A DNA stretch of 35,768 bases from NCBI GenBank assembly GCA_964499015.1, contig CAZCJA010000016.1:1-35768 (forward strand). The letters run 5' to 3'. Below are positions 1-7,387 of the stretch, in pieces. The stretch comes from CAZCJA01 sp964499015 (GTDB lineage: Bacteria > Elusimicrobiota > Elusimicrobia > F11). Numbering within the stretch: the stretch's first letter is position 1; each line of letters begins with the position of its first letter. The notes beneath the pieces were generated by a model that did no database searches, was not told where the DNA came from, and was given only the letters and a program-made list of their open reading frames with translations. Both the position numbers and the translations under genes were made by a program.

Positions 1-1
1 C

Positions 2-850
2 AAGTTTTATGCCAACTTCGGCCGCTTGAACATGATCCACACGCACGAGCTGCCGCAGGTGGACCGGCCGCTGGCCCTGGAGAGCTTCCTGGGTGAGGAG
101 GGACTGAACGACACCGGGCTTGAACTCAGCCGCATCTTCTCCCCGTTCGATATCTTTACTGAAGTTTCTTACGCCTTCTTGAACGGATTGGGTGAGGATC
201 ACCATCATGATGAAGAGCCGATTACCACGGAGATCACCGATGACAACGGTAACGTTGTGACGGTGGCCGTGCACCAAGATGAAGAGGACGCGCCGCGCAC
301 GATCCGCAATTTCGCGCACGTCGGCCGTTTGCGTTTTTTTAAGGATGTCACCGATTCGGCGAACGTGGAGCTCGGGATTTCCGGCGCCTTGCATCAACCC
401 AAAGATATGGAACAGCGTAAAATGCACGGACTTGACCTGACATTCCGGTGGCGTCCGGCCCAGGAAGGGTTGTATAAATCCTTTATCTGGAGAACGGAGG
501 CGCTGTTTTCCGAGCGCAAGCTTGTTGAGGAAACCGACTTCTTCACAAGCGCGGTCACTGAAGAAGCCGCAACGGTCAACAGCTTCGGTGGATATTCATA
601 CATGGAACTACAGGCGGCGCGCCAGTGGCGTTTCGGCGTCCGCGGCGATTATGTGGAAGATCCTGAAAGCCGTCACGAATTGATGGTGACGCGTGCCGTG
701 GCTCCGTATATTACGTTCAACGCATCGGAGTTCAACCGGTACCGTTTGCAGTACGTGTATAAAGATCTTCCGACAGCGGAAAACCATGAGCATATTGGAT
801 ATTTCCAATGGACGGTGGTGATCGGCCCGCATGGCGCGCACCCGTTCTAA
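2..850 (+). CDS. Outer-membrane beta-barrel protein, probably metal-linked (5' end missing)
   Basis: The reading frame is open from the first bases of the window, so the gene begins upstream; the TTG at 26 is only an internal codon. The visible part reads like the C-terminal half of an outer-membrane porin or receptor: alternating polar/aromatic strands and a final strand near FQWTVVIGPHGAHPF. An early segment around HTHELPQVDRPLALESFLG followed by EEGLNDTG resembles proteins annotated as zinc-regulated or TonB-linked outer-membrane proteins. A loop rich in His, Asp and Glu (DHHHDEEP) could bind metal. It lies 9 bases before a metal-binding-protein gene and probably shares its operon. I infer a role in passing zinc or a similar metal across the outer membrane; the family assignment is from resemblance only. 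Confidence 0.6.
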   Translation, partial: KFYANFGRLNMIHTHELPQVDRPLALESFLGEEGLNDTGLELSRIFSPFDIFTEVSYAFLNGLGEDHHHDEEPITTEITDDNGNVVTVAVHQDEEDAPRTIRNFAHVGRLRFFKDVTDSANVELGISGALHQPKDMEQRKMHGLDLTFRWRPAQEGLYKSFIWRTEALFSERKLVEETDFFTSAVTEEAATVNSFGGYSYMELQAARQWRFGVRGDYVEDPESRHELMVTRAVAPYITFNASEFNRYRLQYVYKDLPTAENHEHIGYFQWTVVIGPHGAHPF

Positions 851-859
851 GGCGGAAAA

Positions 860-1783
860 ATGACGCTAAAAAAAGTTCTTTTTGCCGGATTGGTCGCTTT
901 GCTTCCCCACGTAAGTGGGGGGGCAGAGCGTCCGCTTAACGTCGTCACGACCACCACGGACCTCGCCGATATTGTTCAGCAAATCGGCGGCGACCGGGTG
1001 AAGGTGGAAAGCCTTTCGAAAGGGTTTCAAAATCCGCATTTCGTCGAAGCCAAGCCGTCACTCGTCGTTAAGCTCACCAAGGCCGACGTGTTCATCCAAA
1101 CGGGGTTCGAACTGGAAGTGGGCTGGGCGCCGCTGTTGGTCCAGAACGCCCGGAACAAAAATATTTTGCCGGGTGGGTCGGGCTTCATCGACGCGTCCGA
1201 GGTGGTCAAGCCCTTGGAAGTGCCGTCGAACCCCAATCGTTCCATGGGCGACGTCCATCCTCAGGGCAATCCGCACTTCATGACCGATCCGAAGAACGCC
1301 GTCTTGGTGGCGAAGCTTATCGCCGAAAAATTATCGGCGTTGGCGCCGGCGGACGCCGGGCATTTTTCGGCGCGCGCCGTTGAGTTTGAAAAAGACATCG
1401 AGGAGCGTTTGCGCGTGTGGGGAAACCGGCTGGCTCCCTACAAAGGGACCGCGTTCGTCAGCTACCACCGCGACTGGATTTATTTCGCCGAGCGCTTCGG
1501 TTTGGTTTCGGCCGGGGAAATGGAACCCAAGCCCGGCATCCCGCCGACCGCCGCGCATACCGCGGAGTTGATCAAGCTCATGAAGGCGAGGAAAGTGGGC
1601 CTGATTTTCATGGATCCGTGGTACGAAAAACAGACGGCGGCCTTTATCGCCAAGGAAACCGGCGCGCAGATTCTGTCGCTGGCGCTTTTTCCGGGCGCAC
1701 AAGGGAAAAACCAGAAATATCAGGACGCGATTGATTACAACATCTCCACGATTCTTAACGCGCTGCACGCGGGAAAGAATTGA
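860..1783 (+). CDS. znuA: Zinc/manganese ABC transporter, periplasmic binding protein (TroA/ZnuA family)
   Basis: This 307-residue protein has a signal peptide (residues 1 to about 22, ending near SGGAERP). The mature protein starts with the typical NVVTTTTDLADIV strand of cluster-9 metal-binding lipoproteins and periplasmic proteins. Likely metal ligands are His60 (QNPHFVE), His139 (GNPHFMTDP), His203 (SYHRDW) and Asp252 (MDPWYE), matching the His-His-His-Asp/Glu pattern of the family. The acidic His-rich loop typical of many ZnuA proteins is absent, so zinc versus manganese cannot be settled from the protein alone; the His-rich outer-membrane neighbour favours zinc. It delivers metal to the ABC importer encoded immediately downstream, with which it overlaps by four bases. 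Confidence 0.85.
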   Translation: MTLKKVLFAGLVALLPHVSGGAERPLNVVTTTTDLADIVQQIGGDRVKVESLSKGFQNPHFVEAKPSLVVKLTKADVFIQTGFELEVGWAPLLVQNARNKNILPGGSGFIDASEVVKPLEVPSNPNRSMGDVHPQGNPHFMTDPKNAVLVAKLIAEKLSALAPADAGHFSARAVEFEKDIEERLRVWGNRLAPYKGTAFVSYHRDWIYFAERFGLVSAGEMEPKPGIPPTAAHTAELIKLMKARKVGLIFMDPWYEKQTAAFIAKETGAQILSLALFPGAQGKNQKYQDAIDYNISTILNALHAGKN

Positions 1784-2508
1784 TCAATTTTAAAAACGTT
1801 GACCTTGGCTACGGCCGCGCGCCGGTGTTGAAAAACATCACGTGCGACATTCGCGCGCGGGACGTGGTGGGACTTGTCGGCCCCAACGGGGCCGGCAAAA
1901 CCACGTTTTTGCGCGGTGTGTTGGGGCTTCTGCCCGCGCGCGCCGGCGACCTTGCCATTGATCGCTCCCAGCGCTTCGCTTATGTCCCGCAAATCGACGA
2001 TTTGAATTTGTATTGGCCGCTGACGGTGCGGGAAGTGGTGTCGTTGGCCGCGCGCTCGCAAAATATTTTTGGCCGTTTGTCCGAGATCGATCGCGCGGCG
2101 ATCGACGAGGCGATGGACGGCACGGACATTGCGGCGTTGGCGGAAACGCGGTTTTCAACCCTGTCGGGCGGGCAGCGCCAGCGCGCGATTTTGGCCCAGG
2201 CGATTTCACGCCGGCCGGACGTTTTGCTTTTGGACGAACCCACGCGCGGCTTGGACGTTGCCGTGGAACAGGATTTTTTGGCGCTCGTTAAGAAACTTCA
2301 TGCCAAAAAAAACCTGACCCTTTTGATCGTCACTCACACCCTTCATATCCCGCTTAACTTCGCCGATAAAATCCTTCTTTTTAAGAACGGCGCCGTGATC
2401 ACGGCCACGCCCGACGAATTGGTAAAGACAAAAAAACTCGACGAGCTGTACGGAATAAATTTCATTCATCAGGAAACCGCTGGCGTCCGCTGGGTGGCCC
2501 CGCAATGA
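1780..2508 (+). CDS. znuC: Zinc/manganese ABC transporter, ATP-binding protein
   Basis: The start is a TTG that overlaps the upstream stop (TTGA), an arrangement suggesting translational coupling. The 242-residue protein carries a complete ABC ATPase set: Walker A GPNGAGKT at about residues 34-41, signature LSGGQ at 128-132, Walker B DVLLLDEP at 147-154 and a switch His in IVTHTL. Length and sequence fit the metal-ion (cluster 9) ABC ATPases. It would energise uptake of the metal captured by the upstream binding protein, working on the cytoplasmic face of the permease encoded next. The metal specificity is inferred from the neighbours. Confidence 0.85.
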   Translation: MINFKNVDLGYGRAPVLKNITCDIRARDVVGLVGPNGAGKTTFLRGVLGLLPARAGDLAIDRSQRFAYVPQIDDLNLYWPLTVREVVSLAARSQNIFGRLSEIDRAAIDEAMDGTDIAALAETRFSTLSGGQRQRAILAQAISRRPDVLLLDEPTRGLDVAVEQDFLALVKKLHAKKNLTLLIVTHTLHIPLNFADKILLFKNGAVITATPDELVKTKKLDELYGINFIHQETAGVRWVAPQ

Positions 2509-3317
2509 ATTTATTCGAACTTTCGTTCATGCGCACGGCCTTGGCCGCCAGCCTGTTGGCCGGCAATGCCGTGGCGTTGCTGGGGTTGTTCGTGCTCATG
2601 CGCCGCGTGGCGTTTGCCGGATTATCGATCGCACAGCTGGCGGCGCTGGGCGCTGTCGTCGGTATTTTGATCGGGCATGGGGGTTCGCTGGGTGTTGCCG
2701 TGGCGCTGGTGTTCGCGGGCCTGGTGCTTTTATCGCGATTTGAGCGGGCGTCCCGATTGCCGCGCGAAGCCATGGTGGCATGCCTGTATGTTCTGGGGGC
2801 CGGTTTCTCCGTTCTGATCCTCTCCAAGGCCCCGTGGGGAGAGGCGCATACAATGAATGTGTTCTTTGGCAACGTTTTAACTCTCGGGGCCAAGGAAGTG
2901 TGGGAGGGTATCGCGCTGGTGGCGATGACCGCCGCCGTGTTGGGCGCCTGGTTCCACCGCTGGGTCTGGCTTTCGTTCGATCGATTGTCGGCAGAGGTTA
3001 GCGGAATTTCTTTGGGGGCGTGGGACGCCGTGTTTTACGCGCTTTTTGCCGCCGGGATGACGTTGGGAATCCATCTGTTCGGCGTTCTGCTCGCCTTTTC
3101 ATATTTGTTGATGCCGGCGGTCGCATCGCTCGCGCTGACGAACAAGCTCAAACCGCTGATTATTTCCGTTTTTTGCATAACAACAGGCGCCACGTTGGCC
3201 GGATTTATTTTGTCGTTCCATTTCGATTTGCCGACGGGCCCTTTCGTTTCAACTCTACTGGCCGTGTGCGCGTTGGCTGCGGTCGTCGCGCGGCGCGCCT
3301 GGAGGCCTTATGCTTAA
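2505..3317 (+). CDS. znuB: Zinc/manganese ABC transporter, membrane permease (ABC-3 family)
   Basis: The gene starts at an ATG overlapping the ATPase stop by four bases (ATGA). The 270-residue product is almost wholly hydrophobic, with about eight predicted membrane helices. It shows family features of ABC-3 permeases: an N-terminal FMRTALAASLLAG-type helix, the segment RRVAFAGLSIAQLAALG, and late helices around GVLLAFSYLLMPAVASL. It is the last gene of the three-component importer. No clear intrinsic terminator follows before the next promoter near 3400. Confidence 0.85.
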   Translation: MNLFELSFMRTALAASLLAGNAVALLGLFVLMRRVAFAGLSIAQLAALGAVVGILIGHGGSLGVAVALVFAGLVLLSRFERASRLPREAMVACLYVLGAGFSVLILSKAPWGEAHTMNVFFGNVLTLGAKEVWEGIALVAMTAAVLGAWFHRWVWLSFDRLSAEVSGISLGAWDAVFYALFAAGMTLGIHLFGVLLAFSYLLMPAVASLALTNKLKPLIISVFCITTGATLAGFILSFHFDLPTGPFVSTLLAVCALAAVVARRAWRPYA

Positions 3318-3399
3318 GGGGAAGGGGGCCTTTTGGCTTTATTGCTTGCGCACTGTTCGCGTCGTGAAAATTACGTCTGGGAAAGCGGGTTTTTTTGAA

Positions 3400-3405
3400 T
3401 ATAAT
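3400..3405 (+). promoter_or_regulatory. -10 box of a promoter for tRNA-Arg(ACG)
   Basis: A perfect TATAAT lies 29 bases before the tRNA. No convincing -35 is seen at the usual spacing. Transcription would start near 3412, and could continue into the LAB_N and tadA genes. Confidence 0.5.
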
Positions 3406-3433
3406 CAGCGCCCTGTCCCCGACAGTCTTTAAC

Positions 3434-3506
3434 GTGCCCATAGCTCAGCTGGAAGAGCGTCTGCCTACGAAGCAGAAGGCCATAGGTTCGAATCCTATTG
3501 GGCACA
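3434..3506 (+). tRNA. tRNA-Arg (anticodon ACG)
   Basis: A full cloverleaf can be drawn: acceptor GTGCCCA with TGGGCAC, anticodon stem TCTGC/GCAGA around loop CTACGAA (anticodon ACG), and T stem ATAGG/CCTAT with loop TTCGAAT. The discriminator base is A and no CCA is encoded. ACG is the anticodon whose first base is deaminated to inosine by TadA, whose gene lies about 300 bases downstream. Confidence 0.95.
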
Positions 3507-3525
3507 AATTTTTTGCGAGGTCCTC

Positions 3526-3798
3526 ATGCGCAGCATCGACGGTTGGATGGTGTTCGGCTTTCTCGCCCAAGTTTGTTTCTTCCTGCGTTTCGCGGTCCAA
3601 TGGATCGCCTCCGAAATTAAAAAAGAATCCTATATCCCCGATAGTTTTTGGTACCTGAGCATCGCCGGCGGCATCGGACTTTTAATTTACGCCATTCACA
3701 TTAAAGACCCGGTGTTCATTCTCGGTAATTGTGTCGGCGTTTTTATCTATCTGCGCAATCTGGTCCTGATCCGCCGCAAGAAAACCGTCCAACCCTAA
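3526..3798 (+). CDS. Small membrane protein with lipid-A-disaccharide-synthase N-terminal (LAB_N) domain
   Basis: This 90-residue protein has about three hydrophobic segments and matches the stand-alone LAB_N family: FLAQVCFFLRFAVQWIASE near residues 12-30, a KKESYIPDSFWYLS stretch, then GGIGLLIYAIHIKDPVFILG and GVFIYLRNLVLI. The Arg-Phe-x-x-Gln-Trp core and the following Ser/Pro/Phe-Trp pattern are family hallmarks. Small proteins of this type often occur near lipid A or glycosyltransferase genes and their molecular job is uncertain. The start is supported by a GAGG ribosome site at a normal distance. It lies between tRNA-Arg and tadA. Confidence 0.8.
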   Translation: MRSIDGWMVFGFLAQVCFFLRFAVQWIASEIKKESYIPDSFWYLSIAGGIGLLIYAIHIKDPVFILGNCVGVFIYLRNLVLIRRKKTVQP

Positions 3799-3801
3799 TT
3801 T

Positions 3802-4263
3802 ATGACCGCCGCGCGCACCATCACTCTCGAACCCATGGAACTGGCCTTGGTCCTGGCCAAAAAAGCGGCCGAGGCCGGTGAGGTTCCGGTCGGCGCCGTG
3901 CTCACGCACGACGGCAAGGTTATCGCGCAGGCCTATAACCTGACCAAAACCCGCCGCGACCCGACGACCCACGCGGAAATCCTGGTGCTGCAGGAGGGAG
4001 CGCGCCTTCTGCAAAACGAGCGGTTGCTGGAGACTGTTTTGTATGTGACCAAGGAACCCTGCGCGATGTGCGCGGGCGCGATCGTGCAGGCGCGGGTGCC
4101 GGTTCTGGTTTATGGCGCCAGCGATGACAAAATGGGCGCCTGTGGGTCGGTGGTGGATGTGATCCCAAACAAGAAACTTAATCACCGTCCGACCGTTATA
4201 AAGGGTGTCCTCGCCGCCGAAAGCGCGCGGCTCCTCAAGGATTTCTTTCGCCGTAAGAGATAA
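3802..4263 (+). CDS. tadA: tRNA-specific adenosine deaminase TadA
   Basis: The 153-residue cytidine/deoxycytidylate deaminase-fold protein has the zinc and proton-shuttle motif HAE (His57, Glu59) and PCAMC (Cys87, Cys90). The N-terminal EVPVGAVLTHDGKVIAQAYN and the segment SDDKMGACGSVVDV are specific to TadA rather than to guanine or cytosine deaminases. It converts the wobble adenosine of tRNA-Arg(ACG) to inosine. No Shine-Dalgarno is visible; the ATG is 3 bases after the preceding stop, so translation is probably coupled. Its substrate tRNA is encoded in the same small cluster. Confidence 0.92.
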   Translation: MTAARTITLEPMELALVLAKKAAEAGEVPVGAVLTHDGKVIAQAYNLTKTRRDPTTHAEILVLQEGARLLQNERLLETVLYVTKEPCAMCAGAIVQARVPVLVYGASDDKMGACGSVVDVIPNKKLNHRPTVIKGVLAAESARLLKDFFRRKR

Positions 4264-4282
4264 GATGACGTCCCCATTTTTC

Positions 4283-4633
4283 GGGGGTGACATGGTTTCG
4301 ACGGTGGTTAAGAACGTGACTGTCGCAGGTCGGAGTTGGTCGACCGCTCCGTTAAAAAGTCGGCTACAAACACATAAACGCTAACACTGAGTTAGCACTC
4401 GCAGCCTAATACGCTGTGACGTTCTGCCTGGGACGCCCGGTACCGGGGTCAGGACGTCATGACCGGGATCGGTCTTAGTGGCGCGTCTCGTCAACTAAGG
4501 CCTAAATAAAACGAGGCTGGCGGTGTCGTGGTTCTGTCTAGCGACAACGGCTCCGCGAGAACAATGCAAGACTAAACCTGTAGTGGCATCATGGGCTTCC
4601 CATCGGACGCGGGTTCAATTCCCGCCACCTCCA
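4283..4633 (+). ncRNA. ssrA: tmRNA (one-piece)
   Basis: The 5' end GGGGGTGACATGGTTTCGAC and the 3' tRNA-like end with TTCAATT T loop and CACCTCC A pair to form the tmRNA acceptor stem, with one G-U pair. No CCA is encoded. The tag reading frame at 4362-4409 starts after the conserved AGTC with resume codon GGC and encodes GYKHINANTELALAA then TAA, ending in the usual small hydrophobic degradation signal (A-L-A-A). The RNA rescues stalled ribosomes together with SmpB, encoded at 14540. The order is uninterrupted, so this is not a permuted two-piece form. Confidence 0.95.
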
Positions 4634-4664
4634 AAAGTTTAAAAGAGAATAGAAGGAGAACATC

Positions 4665-5321
4665 ATGACAGTGGAATCAAAGCATCTGCAACTGGGCGAC
4701 ACAGCGCCCGACTTCACACAGGAATCAACCGACGGACCCATTAACTTTTACCAGTGGGCCGGCAGCAACTGGGTGGTTCTTTTTTCGCACCCGAAAGACT
4801 ACACGCCCGTCTGCACCACGGAGCTCGGCATGGTCGCCAACTTGAAAGCGGAATTCGATAAGCGCAATGTCAAAGCCATTGGACTTTCCGTCGATAAAAT
4901 CGCCGACCATCACGGCTGGAAGAAAGACATCGAAGAGACCCAAAACTGCAAACTGAACTTTCCGCTTTTGGCCGACGCCGACAGAAAAGTCGCCAACCTT
5001 TACGGAATGATCCACCCCAACGCGGACAACACCTTCACGGTGCGCTCGGTGTTCATTATCGATCCGAACAAAAAAGTCCGTTTGACCATCACCTATCCGG
5101 CCGCGACGGGACGCAATTTCGATGAGATTTTGCGCGTTATCGATTCGCTGCAGCTCACCGACAAGCACAAAGTGGCGACGCCCGTGAACTGGAAGCAGGG
5201 CGGCGACGTGATCATCGTTCCGGCGCTTCAGGACGAAGCGGAAATTAAGAAGCTCTTTCCGCAAGGCTATAAAGCCGTGAAGCCGTATCTGCGCATTACA
5301 CCTCAGCCGAACAAGAACTAG
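4665..5321 (+). CDS. Peroxiredoxin, 1-Cys Prx6 type
   Basis: The 218-residue thiol peroxidase has the peroxidatic motif PVCTTE with Cys50, preceded by FSHPKDYTPVC. The long C-terminal dimerisation extension (VATPVNWKQGGDVIIVP to the end) and overall length are typical of the Prx6/AhpC-like group. It reduces hydrogen peroxide and alkyl hydroperoxides in the cytoplasm. A clear GAAGGAGA ribosome site precedes the ATG. It heads a three-gene cluster with a PrxQ-type peroxiredoxin and a TVP38 protein, 31 bases after tmRNA; no separate strong promoter is evident. Confidence 0.92.
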   Translation: MTVESKHLQLGDTAPDFTQESTDGPINFYQWAGSNWVVLFSHPKDYTPVCTTELGMVANLKAEFDKRNVKAIGLSVDKIADHHGWKKDIEETQNCKLNFPLLADADRKVANLYGMIHPNADNTFTVRSVFIIDPNKKVRLTITYPAATGRNFDEILRVIDSLQLTDKHKVATPVNWKQGGDVIIVPALQDEAEIKKLFPQGYKAVKPYLRITPQPNKN

Positions 5322-5323
5322 TT

Positions 5324-5815
5324 CTGTTTAGAAAACTCTTCGGTAAATCGAAAGTTAGCGTCGGCGACAAGGCGCCTGATTTCACCCTCGAATCCCAGGA
5401 TGGGGGGATGGTGAGTTTGGGCAGCCTGGTCGGCCGGCGCTGTATTGTCCTCTACTTTTATCCGAAGGACGACACCTACGGCTGTATTGCCGAGTCCTGC
5501 GCGTTCCGCGATCACTACGAGGTTTTCAAAGACGCCGGCGCGGAGGTTGTGGGTGTCAGCTCCGATTCGCCGGAGTCGCACCGCGCGTTTGCAGCCAAAT
5601 ACCGCCTGCCGTTTCTTCTCTTGAGCGATACCGGAAACAAAGTCCGGTCCCTCTACGGTGTTCCTACGACGATGGGGATGATTCCAGGGCGAGTCACCTA
5701 TATCATTGATAAAAGCGGCATCGTTCAAGATGTATTTAATTCTCAATTCAATCCGACGTCTCACGTCGAACAAGCCCTCCGCATCATAAAGAGCTGCGAT
5801 AGCAACTGCCAGTGA
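5324..5815 (+). CDS. Peroxiredoxin, PrxQ/BCP type, probable CTG start
   Basis: From the ATG at 5408 the product would lack the conserved first strand of the fold. In the same frame the open stretch upstream encodes VSVGDKAPDFTLESQDGG, which belongs to the family. The only usable start between the previous stop (5319-5321) and that strand is CTG at 5324, giving 163 residues; I chose it provisionally. The core YFYPKDDTYGCIAESCAFRD contains the peroxidatic Cys and, five residues later, the resolving Cys of PrxQ. The usual Pro before Gly-Cys is replaced by Tyr. Later segments SSDSPESHRAFAAKY and GMIPGRVTYIIDK resemble plant and cyanobacterial PrxQ. The gene follows the first peroxiredoxin by two bases. 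Confidence 0.8.
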   Translation: MFRKLFGKSKVSVGDKAPDFTLESQDGGMVSLGSLVGRRCIVLYFYPKDDTYGCIAESCAFRDHYEVFKDAGAEVVGVSSDSPESHRAFAAKYRLPFLLLSDTGNKVRSLYGVPTTMGMIPGRVTYIIDKSGIVQDVFNSQFNPTSHVEQALRIIKSCDSNCQ

Positions 5816-6549
5816 ATCGGATTCGAAAGAAGACGTGGTTGCGCCTGGTTGTCGGTCTGTCCGTCATGCTGATGGTCATTGGTGTTACCGCTTTTTCTCC
5901 GCTGCGCAATTACGTCACTTTCGAAGGGCTCATCCGCACCGTTGAAGGCGCGCGCCACAGCCCGTGGAGCCTGCCGGTTTTTTACGGTTTGTTCATTCTC
6001 GCGGTGCTGGGCTTGCCCATCACCGTGTTCCCGATTGCGGGCGGCGTCCTGTTCGGGTTCTGGGTGGCGCTTCCGCTTAATATCGCCGCCTGCACCATCG
6101 GCGCGACCGTCGCTTTTGTGATCACGCGTTTGTTCGCGCGCGACGCGGTAGCTCGGATGCTTCAGGGAAAGCTTAAGGCGCTCGACCGGCTGGCCGGCAC
6201 CGAGGGCATTCGCACCGTGTTCGTCTTGCGGCTGTTGGGCGTCCCTCCTTTTATTATTGCCAACTACGCGCTGGGCCTCTCCGCCATTCGCCTCAAACAT
6301 TATGTGATTGGCACCCTGCTCGGGATCGCGCCGTGGCTGGCGCTCATCACGTTTGCGTCGCACGCGTTGTGGGAGGCAATTTTGGTGGGGGGTAAGAAAG
6401 GGTTTACCATGGCTCTGATGAAAATAATGGGGCCGATGACGCTGCTGTCGGTTGGAATTGTGGGGACGATGGCGGTGGTTTACTGGATTAAAAACAAGCG
6501 GGCGGCGAAGCTTTCAGCGGCGAAGAACGACTCTTACTCGAATTTATAG
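5812..6549 (+). CDS. TVP38/TMEM64 (DedA-like, VTT domain) membrane protein
   Basis: The start is a GTG overlapping the PrxQ stop (GTGA). The 245-residue protein has an N-terminal membrane anchor and a central VTT/SNARE-associated domain: GLPITVFPIAGGVLFGFWVAL, then the conserved GATVAFVITRLFARDAV and VFVLRLLGVPPFIIANYALGLS with a re-entrant Pro-Pro motif, and a final membrane helix. Family members are linked to membrane homeostasis and lipid scrambling; the substrate here is unknown. Its 3' end overlaps by 16 bases the convergent response-regulator gene. Confidence 0.82.
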   Translation: MNRIRKKTWLRLVVGLSVMLMVIGVTAFSPLRNYVTFEGLIRTVEGARHSPWSLPVFYGLFILAVLGLPITVFPIAGGVLFGFWVALPLNIAACTIGATVAFVITRLFARDAVARMLQGKLKALDRLAGTEGIRTVFVLRLLGVPPFIIANYALGLSAIRLKHYVIGTLLGIAPWLALITFASHALWEAILVGGKKGFTMALMKIMGPMTLLSVGIVGTMAVVYWIKNKRAAKLSAAKNDSYSNL

Positions 6550-7226
6550 CCGAATCCTTCCACGGTTACAATATGTGCGGCGCCGTCATTTTCCAGTTTT
6601 TGGCGGAGGCGTTTGATGGTGGCATCCACCGTGCGGTCGGTAACCGGGTAATCTGTGCCCCACACGGTCTCAATCAAATAACTGCGGCTCAACACCTGCG
6701 GGCTTTTCTTCATCAGCACATACAGCAAATCGAATTCCTTCCTCGTTAAGCGTCCTTTCGGCACTCCGTTTACTTCCACCATGATTTGGTCCACAAGGAT
6801 TTTCACGTTCGCCCGTTCCAATATTTTCTCCGTGGGGTGCTCGTTCATAGTCCGGCGCAGAATAGCGCGGATGCGGGCCACCAATTCTTTGGGTTCGAAC
6901 GGCTTCGGTAAATAGTCATCGGCGCCCAGTTCCAAGCCTTTAACTTTATCCTGGACGTTGTTTTGCGCGGTGAGCATCAAAATCGGGATGTGGCGGATGG
7001 CGGGATCTTGTCTCATGACGCGGCACACTTCCATGCCGGGGATGTCGGGAAGGCCCAAGTCCAAAATAATCAAATCGGGTTTTTCATCGTGGGCCATGGT
7101 GATGCCGGTGCCGCCGCGGGGGGTGGAAACCACTGAAAATCCTTCTTTGGGAAGGATGGTGTCGAAAAGCATCAGGATCGCTTCGTCATCATCGATCGCC
7201 AATACCTTTGATTTCAGTGTGTCCAT
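6534..7226 (-). CDS. OmpR/PhoB-family response regulator
   Basis: The start at 7226 is chosen because a GGAGG ribosome site lies directly upstream and the longer reading adds 38 residues unlike the family. The 230-residue protein has a receiver domain (residues about 7-120) with acidic residues Asp12/Asp13, phosphoacceptor Asp56 (LIILDLGLPD), Thr86 and Lys108 (LPKPFE), then a winged-helix DNA-binding domain (about 130-230) ending IVTVEGFGYKFE. No histidine kinase lies next to it, so the partner is elsewhere. It is divergent from a KimA-like transporter and could regulate it, by analogy with KdpE control of potassium uptake; this is inference. Confidence 0.9.
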   Translation of the reverse strand: MDTLKSKVLAIDDDEAILMLFDTILPKEGFSVVSTPRGGTGITMAHDEKPDLIILDLGLPDIPGMEVCRVMRQDPAIRHIPILMLTAQNNVQDKVKGLELGADDYLPKPFEPKELVARIRAILRRTMNEHPTEKILERANVKILVDQIMVEVNGVPKGRLTRKEFDLLYVLMKKSPQVLSRSYLIETVWGTDYPVTDRTVDATIKRLRQKLENDGAAHIVTVEGFGYKFE

Positions 7227-7269
7227 ACCGTCCTCCGAGCTCGTTTTTGGGTGTGTGTGACAACTAGTG

Positions 7270-7300
7270 AATATATGACCCCAATGGGCTGAAATATCAA
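7270..7300 (-). promoter_or_regulatory. Possible promoter for the response regulator
   Basis: On the minus strand TTGATA (7300-7295) is followed after 19 bases by TATATT (7275-7270). The start point would be near 7263, leaving a leader of about 37 bases that includes the GGAGG site. The spacing is long, so this is tentative. Confidence 0.35.
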
Positions 7301-7344
7301 CATGAAATTTTTTGTCATCAATTTGCCTCTGTTTTGCCACATGT

Positions 7345-7371
7345 TTGTCACGACGGTATTTGTGATATTAT
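7345..7371 (+). promoter_or_regulatory. Possible promoter for the KimA-like transporter
   Basis: TTGTCA (7345-7350) is followed after 15 bases by TATTAT (7366-7371). The start point would fall about 10 bases before the ATG, leaving no room for a normal ribosome site. The spacer is short by two bases, so confidence is limited. Confidence 0.4.
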
Positions 7372-7387
7372 TCCGTCTCTCTCACCC

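Noticed and set aside
3395..3658. 87-codon plus-strand frame running through tRNA-Arg
   Set aside because: It overlaps a certain tRNA and the LAB_N gene in another frame and has no support.
7227..7340. N-terminal extension of the response regulator by 38 residues
   Set aside because: A GGAGG ribosome site directly precedes the ATG at 7226, and the extra residues are unlike any receiver domain.
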